Assembly (NCBI GenBank): GCA_964426915.1
Contig: CAYRTD010000124.1
Coordinates: 1 to 11,784, forward strand
Length of the DNA: 11,784 bases
Direction of reading: 5' to 3'
DNA from: CAYRTD01 sp964426915
Lineage (GTDB): Bacteria > Bacteroidota > Bacteroidia > Bacteroidales > GCA-2748055
Numbering within the stretch: position 1 is the first letter of the stretch; each line of letters begins with the position of its first letter. Both the position numbers and the translations under genes were made by a program. The notes under the pieces were generated by a model. The model worked only from the letters and a program-made list of their open reading frames with translations, was not told the origin of the DNA and did not search any database. Shown here in pieces: positions 1-5,925 of this stretch.

Positions 1-965
1 GTCCTTGCGGCAGTAATTCCCGTACTGGGGCAGGTTCCTTTTCCCCTGAACTCGTCCAGGATACTTTGAATAAGCAACTCCTGGATATGTTCAGGTAATT
101 TAAAAAGAAACTCCTCTTCACCTTTTATATCTGAATAAAGGCGAACCGAGGAATCTCCAAATGTAGCATATTCTATTTTACCTTTCGACCCTACAATGGT
201 GGTTATGTCAATATCTGCAGATTTTCCGGCTGTAAAACACCAGCTTCCACTACCAACCACTCCACTTTCAAAACTGAATGAGGCTGTAACTACATCTTCA
301 GCTTCATATAAACCTTCCTGATTCGCAGCAATTCCTTTAGCTTCTTTCACCGGGCCAAATAAGAAATCTAAATAATCAAGCTGGTGGGAGGCAAGATCAA
401 AAAAGTATCCTCCCCCTGAGATTTCAGGAATCACTCGCCAGTTGTAATCAAGGTTTCGCACATTATCCGGAACAGGTTCTTTATTCATTATAATATTTAC
501 AGTTCGCACCTCCCCTATTGCTCCCTGATCAATCAATTCCCTGACCTTTAAAAAGTTTGGCAGCGTCCTCCGGTAGTAAGCAACAAAAAGTGGCAGACCG
601 GCTTCGCGAAAAGCGTAGTTCATAGCTTCACACCCCTTATAATCAGAAGCCATCGGTTTTTCCACATAAGCGGGCTTTCCTGCTTTTGCTGCACGTATTG
701 CCAGATCCGGATGAACCGAAGGAGGGGTCGCGATGTAAACTATATCGATTTCGGGATCACCGAATATCTTTTCTGCATCGTCATAGGCATAAGGAATATT
801 ATGCCGTCCGGCAAAACCGGCTGCCTTTTCACCATTTCTTCTCATAACAGATTTCACCTTGGATCCGGGAAGTCTATACATAGCAGGAACACTCTTTTTC
901 TCACACACATCTCCCGCACCGATAATGCCCCAGGTTATTGTCTTTTTATCAACACTATTTTTCAT
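1..965 (-). CDS. Gfo/Idh/MocA-family oxidoreductase, C-terminus cut by window edge
   Basis: This is an NAD(P)-dependent sugar or polyol dehydrogenase-type protein, probably cytoplasmic. Translation from the ATG at 965-963 runs open for 321 codons to the window edge with no stop. The N-terminal Rossmann domain shows GIIGAG at residues 13-18 and the family EKP motif at 102-104, whose lysine is the usual catalytic residue. The C-terminal alpha/beta domain has the GGGYFFDLASHQLD segment at about 184-197, with Asp190, His194 and Asp197 in the positions where the family places substrate-site residues. Family members are usually about 330 residues or more, so only a short tail is probably missing. 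The substrate cannot be told from sequence. The gene is transcribed away from the MBL hydrolase gene across a 408-base divergent region. The start is chosen because the Rossmann motif follows after a normal short leader. Confidence 0.9.
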   Translation of the reverse strand, partial: MKNSVDKKTITWGIIGAGDVCEKKSVPAMYRLPGSKVKSVMRRNGEKAAGFAGRHNIPYAYDDAEKIFGDPEIDIVYIATPPSVHPDLAIRAAKAGKPAYVEKPMASDYKGCEAMNYAFREAGLPLFVAYYRRTLPNFLKVRELIDQGAIGEVRTVNIIMNKEPVPDNVRNLDYNWRVIPEISGGGYFFDLASHQLDYLDFLFGPVKEAKGIAANQEGLYEAEDVVTASFSFESGVVGSGSWCFTAGKSADIDITTIVGSKGKIEYATFGDSSVRLYSDIKGEEEFLFKLPEHIQELLIQSILDEFRGKGTCPSTGITAAR

Positions 966-1000
966 AATGGATTGTATTGGAATTCTGATTTATTATTTTG

Positions 1001-1106
1001 CACCCGAATGCGGGGGGTGTATCCCTGAGATCCCGACTGCTTCGCAACGGGATCAATTCGACTTAGTAATTTCAGTTCATCCCGAAATCGGGATTTCTGA
1101 AATTAC
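1001..1106. repeat. Cluster of three hairpin-forming palindromes (REP-like)
   Basis: Three stem-loops lie head to tail upstream of the oxidoreductase start. The first (1001-1019) pairs CACCC with GGGTG around a CCCG/CGGG core. The second (1029-1054) pairs GATCCCG with CGGGATC and has a GCTTCGC centre. The third (1066-1106) has a perfect 10-bp outer stem (GTAATTTCAG / CTGAAATTAC), a small internal loop, and a 7-bp inner stem (ATCCCGA / TCGGGAT) closed by TT. The repeated CCCGA/TCGGG cores suggest related REP-like units. They could act as a transcription barrier between the divergent genes or as leader RNA structure for the oxidoreductase, but no function is demonstrated. Confidence 0.6.
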
Positions 1107-1267
1107 AGTCTCATTGATTTAACCAAAGTAAAGATTAAAAGTTTTTTTATGAAAGTCTGAACTGAATAAAATAAACCTTTCCTCCCTTGAAACATGCCAG
1201 TCCAAAGAGAAAACACTTCACTCTTCCAGGTGTTAATTACTAAAGCTTCGAAACTGATTTATTTTTT

Positions 1268-1335
1268 GAGTCTGTCAATACGGTTAAGCAATTTCCCGGT
1301 GAGCATAACTCAGTAAAAGAACATTATGGACAGGC
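1268..1335 (-). repeat. Decayed short copy of the MITE-like element
   Basis: Read on the minus strand, bases 1333-1285 align without gaps to 4122-4170 of the larger element at 38 of 49 positions by my hand count. This includes an exact CTGTCCATAATGT block and TTATGCTC followed by CCGG. The far end, TATTGACAGACTC (1280-1268 on the minus strand), resembles the other terminus of the larger element, TATTGACGGACAC. The copy keeps both ends but lacks most of the middle. It lies just before the MBL hydrolase gene and contains the out-of-family ATG at 1326. Confidence 0.65.
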
Positions 1336-1373
1336 GCCATTTAATTATTATATTACAAAACATCGAAATAAAT

Positions 1374-2066
1374 ATGAAAATCAAAATACTCGGAACCCGC
1401 GGTGAAATAGACGAAACCGCACCATGGCATACAAAACATTCCGGTGTCCTGATTGATGATCTCTTTTTACTTGATCTCGGTGAAGAGGAATATCTCGATT
1501 ATAATCCCTCCTTCATTGTATTCACTCATTTCCATCCTGATCATGCATATTTTGTAAGAAAAAAGAATAAGCTTTCTGAAAAAATAAAAGCCTATGGCCC
1601 CGAGGAGAATGAAGAGATAGGGAATGTCAATGTAGTAAATGACAGATTTGAAGTAGATAACTATAAATTCAATCCAATCCCTACTATACACAGTCTTAAG
1701 GTGAAGTCACAGTCCTATATAATTGAAAATGGAGGGAAAAGACTCCTTTATACGGGAGACCTTGCATGGATGGAAAAGAAATACCAGGAAGAACTTGGAA
1801 GGCTGGACATGGTAATCACAGAAGGAAGCTTTTTCAGAAAAGGAGGAATGATACGTAGAGATAAAAAAAGCGGAAAGATATTCGGTCATACCGGAGTACC
1901 CGATCTGATAAGGATCTTTAGTAAACATACCGATCACATTGTGTTAATGCATTTCGGGAAATGGTTTATGAAGGATGTTGAAGCCTCAAGAAATAAGATT
2001 GAAAATGAAGCCCCCGATGGTGTTAAGGTTGAAGCTGCCAGGGACGGACAGGGATTTTATATTTAG
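1374..2066 (+). CDS. MBL-fold metallohydrolase
   Basis: This is a 230-residue single-domain metallo-beta-lactamase-fold hydrolase with no signal peptide, so probably cytoplasmic. The metal-binding signature THFHPDH gives His52, His54, Asp56 and His57. Further expected ligands are His106 (PTIHS), Asp129 (YTGD) and His193 (LMHFGKW), so a two-metal site looks intact. The compact fold and the ITEGSF segment at about 148-153 recall RNase Z-like and small phosphodiesterase-like MBL proteins, but the substrate cannot be assigned. I chose the ATG at 1374, giving an N-terminus MKIKILGTRG that starts directly on the first beta strand. An in-frame ATG at 1326 would add 16 residues (MDRRHLIIIL...), but these are encoded in decayed repeat and AT-rich DNA and look unlike the family. 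The gap to the ligase gene downstream is 211 bases. Confidence 0.85.
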   Translation: MKIKILGTRGEIDETAPWHTKHSGVLIDDLFLLDLGEEEYLDYNPSFIVFTHFHPDHAYFVRKKNKLSEKIKAYGPEENEEIGNVNVVNDRFEVDNYKFNPIPTIHSLKVKSQSYIIENGGKRLLYTGDLAWMEKKYQEELGRLDMVITEGSFFRKGGMIRRDKKSGKIFGHTGVPDLIRIFSKHTDHIVLMHFGKWFMKDVEASRNKIENEAPDGVKVEAARDGQGFYI

Positions 2067-2277
2067 GTCTTTTGATTTTTGATTCAGGTATAAAGCAAAT
2101 ACGCTGTATTCCGGATTTATCCTGCGTAAACAGTTTGTTAAGTTCATTTTGTTAGCCGTTAAAAGAAGTATACCCGTAATTATCAAAAATAATAAATCAC
2201 TATGTATAGCACTTCAAATTGATAGAGATCTTTTAAAATCTCATTTATTATAGATATAATCAATCAGGTCTATTCTT

Positions 2278-3603
2278 ATGAAAAAAATATTACTTGTAGG
2301 CAGATGGGGAAAAACCCACGCGTTTGCCAGGGCAATTGCAGAAAAAAGTTCCGTGTTAAATGAATTATACTGCTATATGGATAAGCCCAATGCAGGAATT
2401 GTTTCTCTTGTAAAGGATCACAAGCTAGGAGATATGCAGGATAATGAAGCAATAATCGAATATGCTCTCAAAAAGAAAGTGGACATGGTTATAGCTGTGC
2501 CACATATGTCACTTAATAACAGGATTACTGATGATCTGATTTCAAAGGATATTCCATGTATCGGTCCGACATCAAAATGCAGTCAACTGGAAACCAGCAA
2601 ATCATTTCTGAGAAAAATGCTAAAGGAAACAGGGCAGGAGGAAGTTTCACCTTTATATGAAACTTTTAAAGCCAAAGAAGATGTGATAGATTATGTTAAT
2701 TCAATAAATTATGATTTTGCAGTTAAACCCACTGGCGTTACGGAAGGTGACGGGGTTAAGGTAATGGGCATACAACTGGATAATGACACTGATGCCATCA
2801 ATTACATTCATGAGATCTTTGAGAAGAATATCGGAGGGATACCTGAAGTTATAATAGAAGAGAAACTTATAGGAAGGGAGTTTACCATACAGGCTTTTGT
2901 AAATGGCAAGACAATATCCGGAATGCCTGCTACCCGTGATTATAAACTCCTTTATGAAGGTGAAAAAGGCCTTAATACCCCTGGAATGGGTTCTATTAGC
3001 TTTGCTGACCATCTCCTTCCTTTCTTAAGTCAGGAAGAGTACAATGAATCCCTTAAAATCATGAAGAGAGTTATAACACAATTGACAGACAAATACGAGG
3101 AATACTATGTGGGTTATCTCTCGGGTCAATTCATAAAGACAGTTAACGGGATAAAAGTTATAGAATTCAATGTCAGACCCGGAGATTCAGAAATCTTAAA
3201 CATTATACCTATACTGGAAACAGATTTTGTAACTATTTCTGAAGCTATGATCGCGAGGCAATTAAATAACCTGGATATTAAATATGAGAAAAAGGCTACT
3301 GTATGTAAATATGTTGTTCCTGAAGGTTTTCCTCACCCTAAAGGGAATATGTTAATGGAAATAGATGAGAAATCTATCAAAGATGCCGGGGCAGATCTTT
3401 TTTATTCCTGTTTTGCTGTTGACAAGAATGTCTTTAAACCCAGTCCAAGGGGAGTAGCAATTACTGCAAAAGGAGATTCTCTTTATGAAGCTTATGAATT
3501 ATGTGAAAGGCTCTTAAAAGATTATATTAAAGGAGATAAAATTTGGCACCGGGAAGATATTGGAACAGAAGAATTACTTAATCATTACGAAACAGATGAA
3601 TAA
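2278..3603 (+). CDS. PurD-like ATP-grasp ligase (phosphoribosylamine-glycine ligase family, divergent)
   Basis: This 441-residue ATP-dependent carboxylate-amine ligase has the length and domain order of GAR synthetase: an N-terminal Rossmann-like domain (about 1-100), an ATP-grasp core (about 100-320) and the C-terminal PurD domain ending in HREDIG (424-429). Family signatures include GPTSKCSQLETSKSF (97-110), a GDG nucleotide loop (157-159), GLNTPGMGS (231-239) and IEFNVRPGD (295-303), with Glu296 and Asn298 at the usual Mg-ATP positions. Several canonical PurD residues differ: GGREHA becomes WGKTHA (10-15), the GPE of the N-domain becomes VPH (74-76), and RFGDPE becomes RPGDSE (300-305). 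Segments such as ADHLLPFL and TVCKYVVPEGFP recall, from memory, archaeal-type PurD. It could be a divergent GAR synthetase or a ligase recruited to another amine substrate. Its stop codon overlaps the next start by one base. Confidence 0.85.
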   Translation: MKKILLVGRWGKTHAFARAIAEKSSVLNELYCYMDKPNAGIVSLVKDHKLGDMQDNEAIIEYALKKKVDMVIAVPHMSLNNRITDDLISKDIPCIGPTSKCSQLETSKSFLRKMLKETGQEEVSPLYETFKAKEDVIDYVNSINYDFAVKPTGVTEGDGVKVMGIQLDNDTDAINYIHEIFEKNIGGIPEVIIEEKLIGREFTIQAFVNGKTISGMPATRDYKLLYEGEKGLNTPGMGSISFADHLLPFLSQEEYNESLKIMKRVITQLTDKYEEYYVGYLSGQFIKTVNGIKVIEFNVRPGDSEILNIIPILETDFVTISEAMIARQLNNLDIKYEKKATVCKYVVPEGFPHPKGNMLMEIDEKSIKDAGADLFYSCFAVDKNVFKPSPRGVAITAKGDSLYEAYELCERLLKDYIKGDKIWHREDIGTEELLNHYETDE

Positions 3604-4118
3604 TGGTGAAAATTGAAACTATAAAAGAAAATGATTTTATTTCAGTATACACGGTTGCCGGAAAAATAAAAGGTATCGTGCAGCATGCTGAGCACCTATA
3701 CAAGATTATGTCAGATCACTTTGGTGATACATTTTTTGTTGCCAGGGAAGATCCGGAAAATGGCAATTCTGAAATCATAGGTTTTATGCTTGGCTTTATT
3801 TCTCAAAAAATCCCGGGATACTTATTCATATGGCAAATTGCGGTTGCAGAAAAGTCACATGGGGAAAAACTGGGTTCCCGATTACTTGAATATACGATTG
3901 ATCAGGCCATCCAAAAAAATTGTAAGGCGGTTATGGCAACTGTCGAAACAACAAATACTGCTTCGCAAAAGCTTTTCGAAAAATTTGGCTTCAGTATCGA
4001 CTCCGGAGAGTTTAAAAGGAAGGGGCAGAAATTGGAATATGAAAATAATAAAGAAGCCATCAGGAATTACTATAATAGTGGGACAGATCAAATTTTTTAT
4101 GTCAAAAAAATTAAATAG
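3603..4118 (+). CDS. GNAT acetyltransferase, EctA-like
   Basis: This 171-residue GCN5-related N-acetyltransferase would move the acetyl group of acetyl-CoA to an amine. The core shows beta strand 4 and the acetyl-CoA loop at YLFIWQIAVAEKSHGEKLGSRLL (73-95) and the C-terminal NTASQKLFEKFGF (118-130). The SDHFGDTFFVA (37-47) and LFIWQIAV (74-81) segments resemble L-2,4-diaminobutyrate acetyltransferase (EctA), so an amino acid or small diamine is a reasonable substrate guess. No EctB or EctC homologue is in the window, so ectoine synthesis is not supported. In the pyrophosphate-binding Q/RxxGxG/A loop the first glycine is Lys89 (HGEKLG, 86-91), an unusual change. Start and upstream stop share TAATG, implying translational coupling with the PurD-like ligase. 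The TAG stop is formed by the first bases of the adjacent repeat element. Confidence 0.85.
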   Translation: MVKIETIKENDFISVYTVAGKIKGIVQHAEHLYKIMSDHFGDTFFVAREDPENGNSEIIGFMLGFISQKIPGYLFIWQIAVAEKSHGEKLGSRLLEYTIDQAIQKNCKAVMATVETTNTASQKLFEKFGFSIDSGEFKRKGQKLEYENNKEAIRNYYNSGTDQIFYVKKIK

Positions 4119-4275
4119 TGTCTGTCCATAATGTCCGATATCTGCCTTATGCTCGCCGGAAAAATGCTCATTTACACGAGTAAACTCCGCTTTTTCCGGC
4201 TTCGCAAGCCTTGATCTCGAACATTATGTTCCGATAGCTATCGGAACAGACACTCGACTTTATTGACGGACACTA
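4116..4275 (+). mobile_element. MITE-like 160-bp element with terminal inverted repeats
   Basis: The left end TAGTGTCTGTCCATAATGTC (4116-4135) and the reverse complement of the right end, TAGTGTCCGTCAATAAAGTC (4256-4275), match at 17 of 20 positions. Inside are a 10-bp stem GCCGGAAAAA/TTTTTCCGGC (4155-4164 with 4191-4200) enclosing a TTTAC/GTAAA hairpin (4171-4184), a GGCTT/AAGCC hairpin near 4198-4210, and a 20-bp palindrome at 4228-4247. There is no coding capacity. TA at each outer end fits a TA target duplication, as made by IS630/Tc1-mariner-type transposases, but that family link is an inference. The element abuts the acetyltransferase gene: removing it and one TA would leave an in-frame TAA stop, so the insertion would not change the protein. 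Confidence 0.6.
4228..4247. repeat. Perfect 20-bp palindrome within the MITE-like element
   Basis: GTTCCGATAGCTATCGGAAC is a perfect palindrome centred between 4237 and 4238. The CCGATAGCTATCGG core is of a kind I recall as abundant between genes in Bacteroidota, so it may be a REP-type unit captured by or nested in the larger element. Confidence 0.7.
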
Positions 4276-4298
4276 AATAGACGAAAGTCTCTATTTAG
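4273..4298 (+). terminator. Terminator-like hairpin after the ligase-acetyltransferase operon
   Basis: CTAAATAGAC pairs with GTCT-CT-ATTTAG around a GAAA tetraloop, a 10-bp stem with a two-base bulge. It overlaps the right end of the MITE-like element by three bases. Before the insertion it would have stood directly after the acetyltransferase stop codon, where an operon terminator belongs. No T-tract follows, so termination activity is uncertain. Confidence 0.4.
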
Positions 4299-4337
4299 AC
4301 GCGTTTACCTCCGGAAAATTAAAAAACCTTTATGCAA

Positions 4338-4345
4338 TATCTTTG
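4338..4345 (+). promoter_or_regulatory. Candidate Bacteroidota -7 promoter box for the flavoprotein gene
   Basis: TATCTTTG fits the TAnnTTTG -7 consensus of the primary sigma factor in Bacteroidota. It lies about 146 bases before the ATG at 4492. I see no TTTG -33 element at the usual distance, so support rests on the -7 box and its position alone. The rest of the leader (4346-4491) is AT-rich and shows no recognisable riboswitch or operator. Confidence 0.4.
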
Positions 4346-4491
4346 TTGGCTTAAATAAAGTTGGACTGGCTTAATTTATTTCACCAGGCAATTAACTATT
4401 TCATTGCTCATCTTAAATTCTCTTTGAAATGTAAGTATCTTTCTCTTTACCCGTCTAATCTAAAAATATTCATCTAAAAAATTATATAATC

Positions 4492-5859
4492 ATGCATTTT
4501 GACGCCATCATTATCGGAGCCGGGCAAGCAGGAACACCACTCGCCTTTCGACTCGCATCGGAAAATCAAAAAGTTGCGTTCATAGAAAAATCAACAGTTG
4601 GAGGTACATGTGTAAATAATGGCTGCACACCAACCAAATCCTATGTCTCCAGTGCAAGAAGAATCTGGGATGCACGGCATGGTGAGAGCATGGGAATTTA
4701 CATTCCGGAAGGAACAAAAACTGAAATGAAAAAGGTAAAAGCCCGCAAAGATAAAATTGTCGGGGCATCCGTAAATGGAATTATAGATGGAGTTAAAAAT
4801 TCTGAAAATATTCAGTTTTTTAAAGGCACTGCGCGTTTTGTCTCTGATAAAAGGGTTAGAATTAATGATCAGGAATTGAGTGGGGAAAAAATCTATTTGA
4901 ATGTAGGGGCCAGACCAAGAATTCCGGATGGTTTTGGAGATGTGAATTACCTCACTAATGAAACTATTCTTGAGCTTGAAGAGGTTCCCGAACATTTAAT
5001 TATGATCGGAGGAAGTTACATAGGACTGGAATTTGGTCAAATGTTCCGGAGATTTGGTAGTAAAGTTACCATTGTGGAAAAAGGAGAGCAGCTCATTCCG
5101 AGAGAGGATAAATCCATTTCAGATGAGATCCTGAATTTTTTTAAAGAAGATGGCATAAATGTCAGGTTAAAGTCAAAGTTCATTGAAGCTAAAAACGATA
5201 GTAATGGAGGTGTTACAGTTAAACTGGACTGCGGTGATGGCCCGAAAGAAATTAAGGGAAGTCACCTGCTTGTTGCAGCAGGCAGAATACCGAATACAGA
5301 CCTGTTGGATCTTCAAAATACCGGAATAAAAACAAATGAACGAGGTTACATCCAGGTAAACGACAGGCTTGAAACCGACGTGAAAGGAGTATATGCCCTG
5401 GGCGATTGTAACGGAGAAGGAGCTTTTACGCATACTTCCTACAATGATTATGAAATTTTGATAGATAATCTTTTTGGTGAAGGAAAACGAAAAGTCTCAG
5501 ACAGGATCATAACTTATTGCCTGTATACCGATCCACCCCTGGGCAGAGCCGGCCTGACACTTAAACAGGCACAAGAAAAGGGTTATGATATACTCTACGG
5601 CTATAAACCAATGTCTGAAGTCTCCCGGGCAAATGAAAAAGGGGAAACCAGAGGATTCATGGATATTATTATAGATGCAAAAACCGAGAAGATCCTGGGA
5701 GCTGCGATACTGGGCACAGGCGGGGATGAGATTATCGGCAGCATCCTTAATGCCATGTACGCTGGTACAAGCTATAAAACCATACGTGTTACGGTGATCC
5801 CCCATCCTACTGTAACGGAATTGATACCTACTATGCTGGAATCACTTGAAAAGAGATAA
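4492..5859 (+). CDS. FAD-dependent pyridine nucleotide-disulfide oxidoreductase
   Basis: This 455-residue class I flavoprotein disulfide reductase is cytoplasmic and expected to be a homodimer. The FAD dinucleotide motif GAGQAG is at 9-14. The redox-active disulfide lies in GGTCVNNGCTPTK (37-49), with Cys40 and Cys45. The NAD(P) motif GGSYIG is at 173-178, and Glu196 at the end of the next strand favours NADH over NADPH. AGRIPNT (263-269) and ALGDC (302-306) complete the FAD site, and the C-terminal dimerisation domain carries His438 and Glu443 (HPTVTE), the catalytic His-Glu pair. It resembles proteins often named mercuric reductase, but it lacks the N-terminal heavy-metal domain and the C-terminal cysteine pair of MerA and ends at LEKR. 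The substrate, a disulfide, quinone or reactive chlorine or sulfur species, is not known. No SD-like sequence precedes the ATG. Confidence 0.9.
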   Translation: MHFDAIIIGAGQAGTPLAFRLASENQKVAFIEKSTVGGTCVNNGCTPTKSYVSSARRIWDARHGESMGIYIPEGTKTEMKKVKARKDKIVGASVNGIIDGVKNSENIQFFKGTARFVSDKRVRINDQELSGEKIYLNVGARPRIPDGFGDVNYLTNETILELEEVPEHLIMIGGSYIGLEFGQMFRRFGSKVTIVEKGEQLIPREDKSISDEILNFFKEDGINVRLKSKFIEAKNDSNGGVTVKLDCGDGPKEIKGSHLLVAAGRIPNTDLLDLQNTGIKTNERGYIQVNDRLETDVKGVYALGDCNGEGAFTHTSYNDYEILIDNLFGEGKRKVSDRIITYCLYTDPPLGRAGLTLKQAQEKGYDILYGYKPMSEVSRANEKGETRGFMDIIIDAKTEKILGAAILGTGGDEIIGSILNAMYAGTSYKTIRVTVIPHPTVTELIPTMLESLEKR

Positions 5860-5878
5860 CAGGCATGGGAGCGTAACA

Positions 5879-5906
5879 GACCCTAAGGGTTGCAACCCTT
5901 AGGGTC
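5879..5906. terminator. Terminator-like hairpin at the axis of the palindrome
   Basis: Twenty bases after the flavoprotein stop codon, GACCCTAAGGGTTG meets its own complement. ACCCTAAGGGTT-type stems occur as transcription terminators in Bacteroidota, so a natural hairpin here is plausible. Where the natural hairpin ended cannot be told, because everything beyond 5892 mirrors the left arm. A foldback at such a stem is a simple way to create the inverted copy. No T-tract is visible on either side. Confidence 0.45.
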
Positions 5907-5925
5907 TGTTACGCTCCCATGCCTG

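Larger units (their letters stand above)
966..1373. other. Divergent intergenic region
   Basis: These 408 bases separate the oxidoreductase (leftward) from the MBL hydrolase (rightward). They hold a hairpin cluster at 1001-1106 and a decayed inverted-repeat element at 1268-1335. The stretch between, 1107-1267, is AT-rich and I see no gene, RNA or clear operator in it. Imperfect -7-like sequences occur (TACTTTG on the minus strand near 1124-1130, TATTTTTTG at 1260-1268), but neither has the right spacing or a matching -33 box, so I do not call promoters. Confidence 0.6.

Noticed and set aside
1001..1106. CRISPR array
   Set aside because: The palindromes differ in sequence and length and have no regular repeat-spacer pattern.
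711..1122. Plus-strand reading frames at 711-1028 and 859-1122
   Set aside because: They lie mostly antisense to the well-supported oxidoreductase gene and its leader hairpins and show no protein family features.
1326..1373. Upstream start for the MBL hydrolase
   Set aside because: The ATG lies inside repeat-derived DNA and adds 16 residues before the normal first beta strand of the family.
2067..2277. Small RNA or riboswitch before the ligase gene
   Set aside because: Only weak short inverted repeats (for example GAGAT/ATCTC near 2225-2242) are visible, with no recognised riboswitch core.
3603..4118. Ectoine biosynthesis locus
   Set aside because: Only an EctA-like protein is present; no EctB aminotransferase or EctC synthase is found in the window.
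3790..4131. Plus-strand 113-residue frame overlapping the acetyltransferase
   Set aside because: It is out of frame with a clear GNAT gene and ends inside the repeat element.
4591..5805. Minus-strand frames inside the flavoprotein gene (4591-4995, 5173-5433, 5497-5805) and their mirror copies
   Set aside because: They are antisense shadows of a fully motif-supported gene, with low-complexity, cysteine- and phenylalanine-rich translations.
4492..5859. Mercury resistance gene merA
   Set aside because: The N-terminal heavy-metal domain and C-terminal vicinal cysteines are missing, and no mer genes are nearby.
5860..5925. Hairpin telomere or dimer junction of a linear replicon
   Set aside because: There is no protelomerase gene or phage or plasmid gene in the window, and the axis lies in an ordinary terminator-like stem after a metabolic gene.
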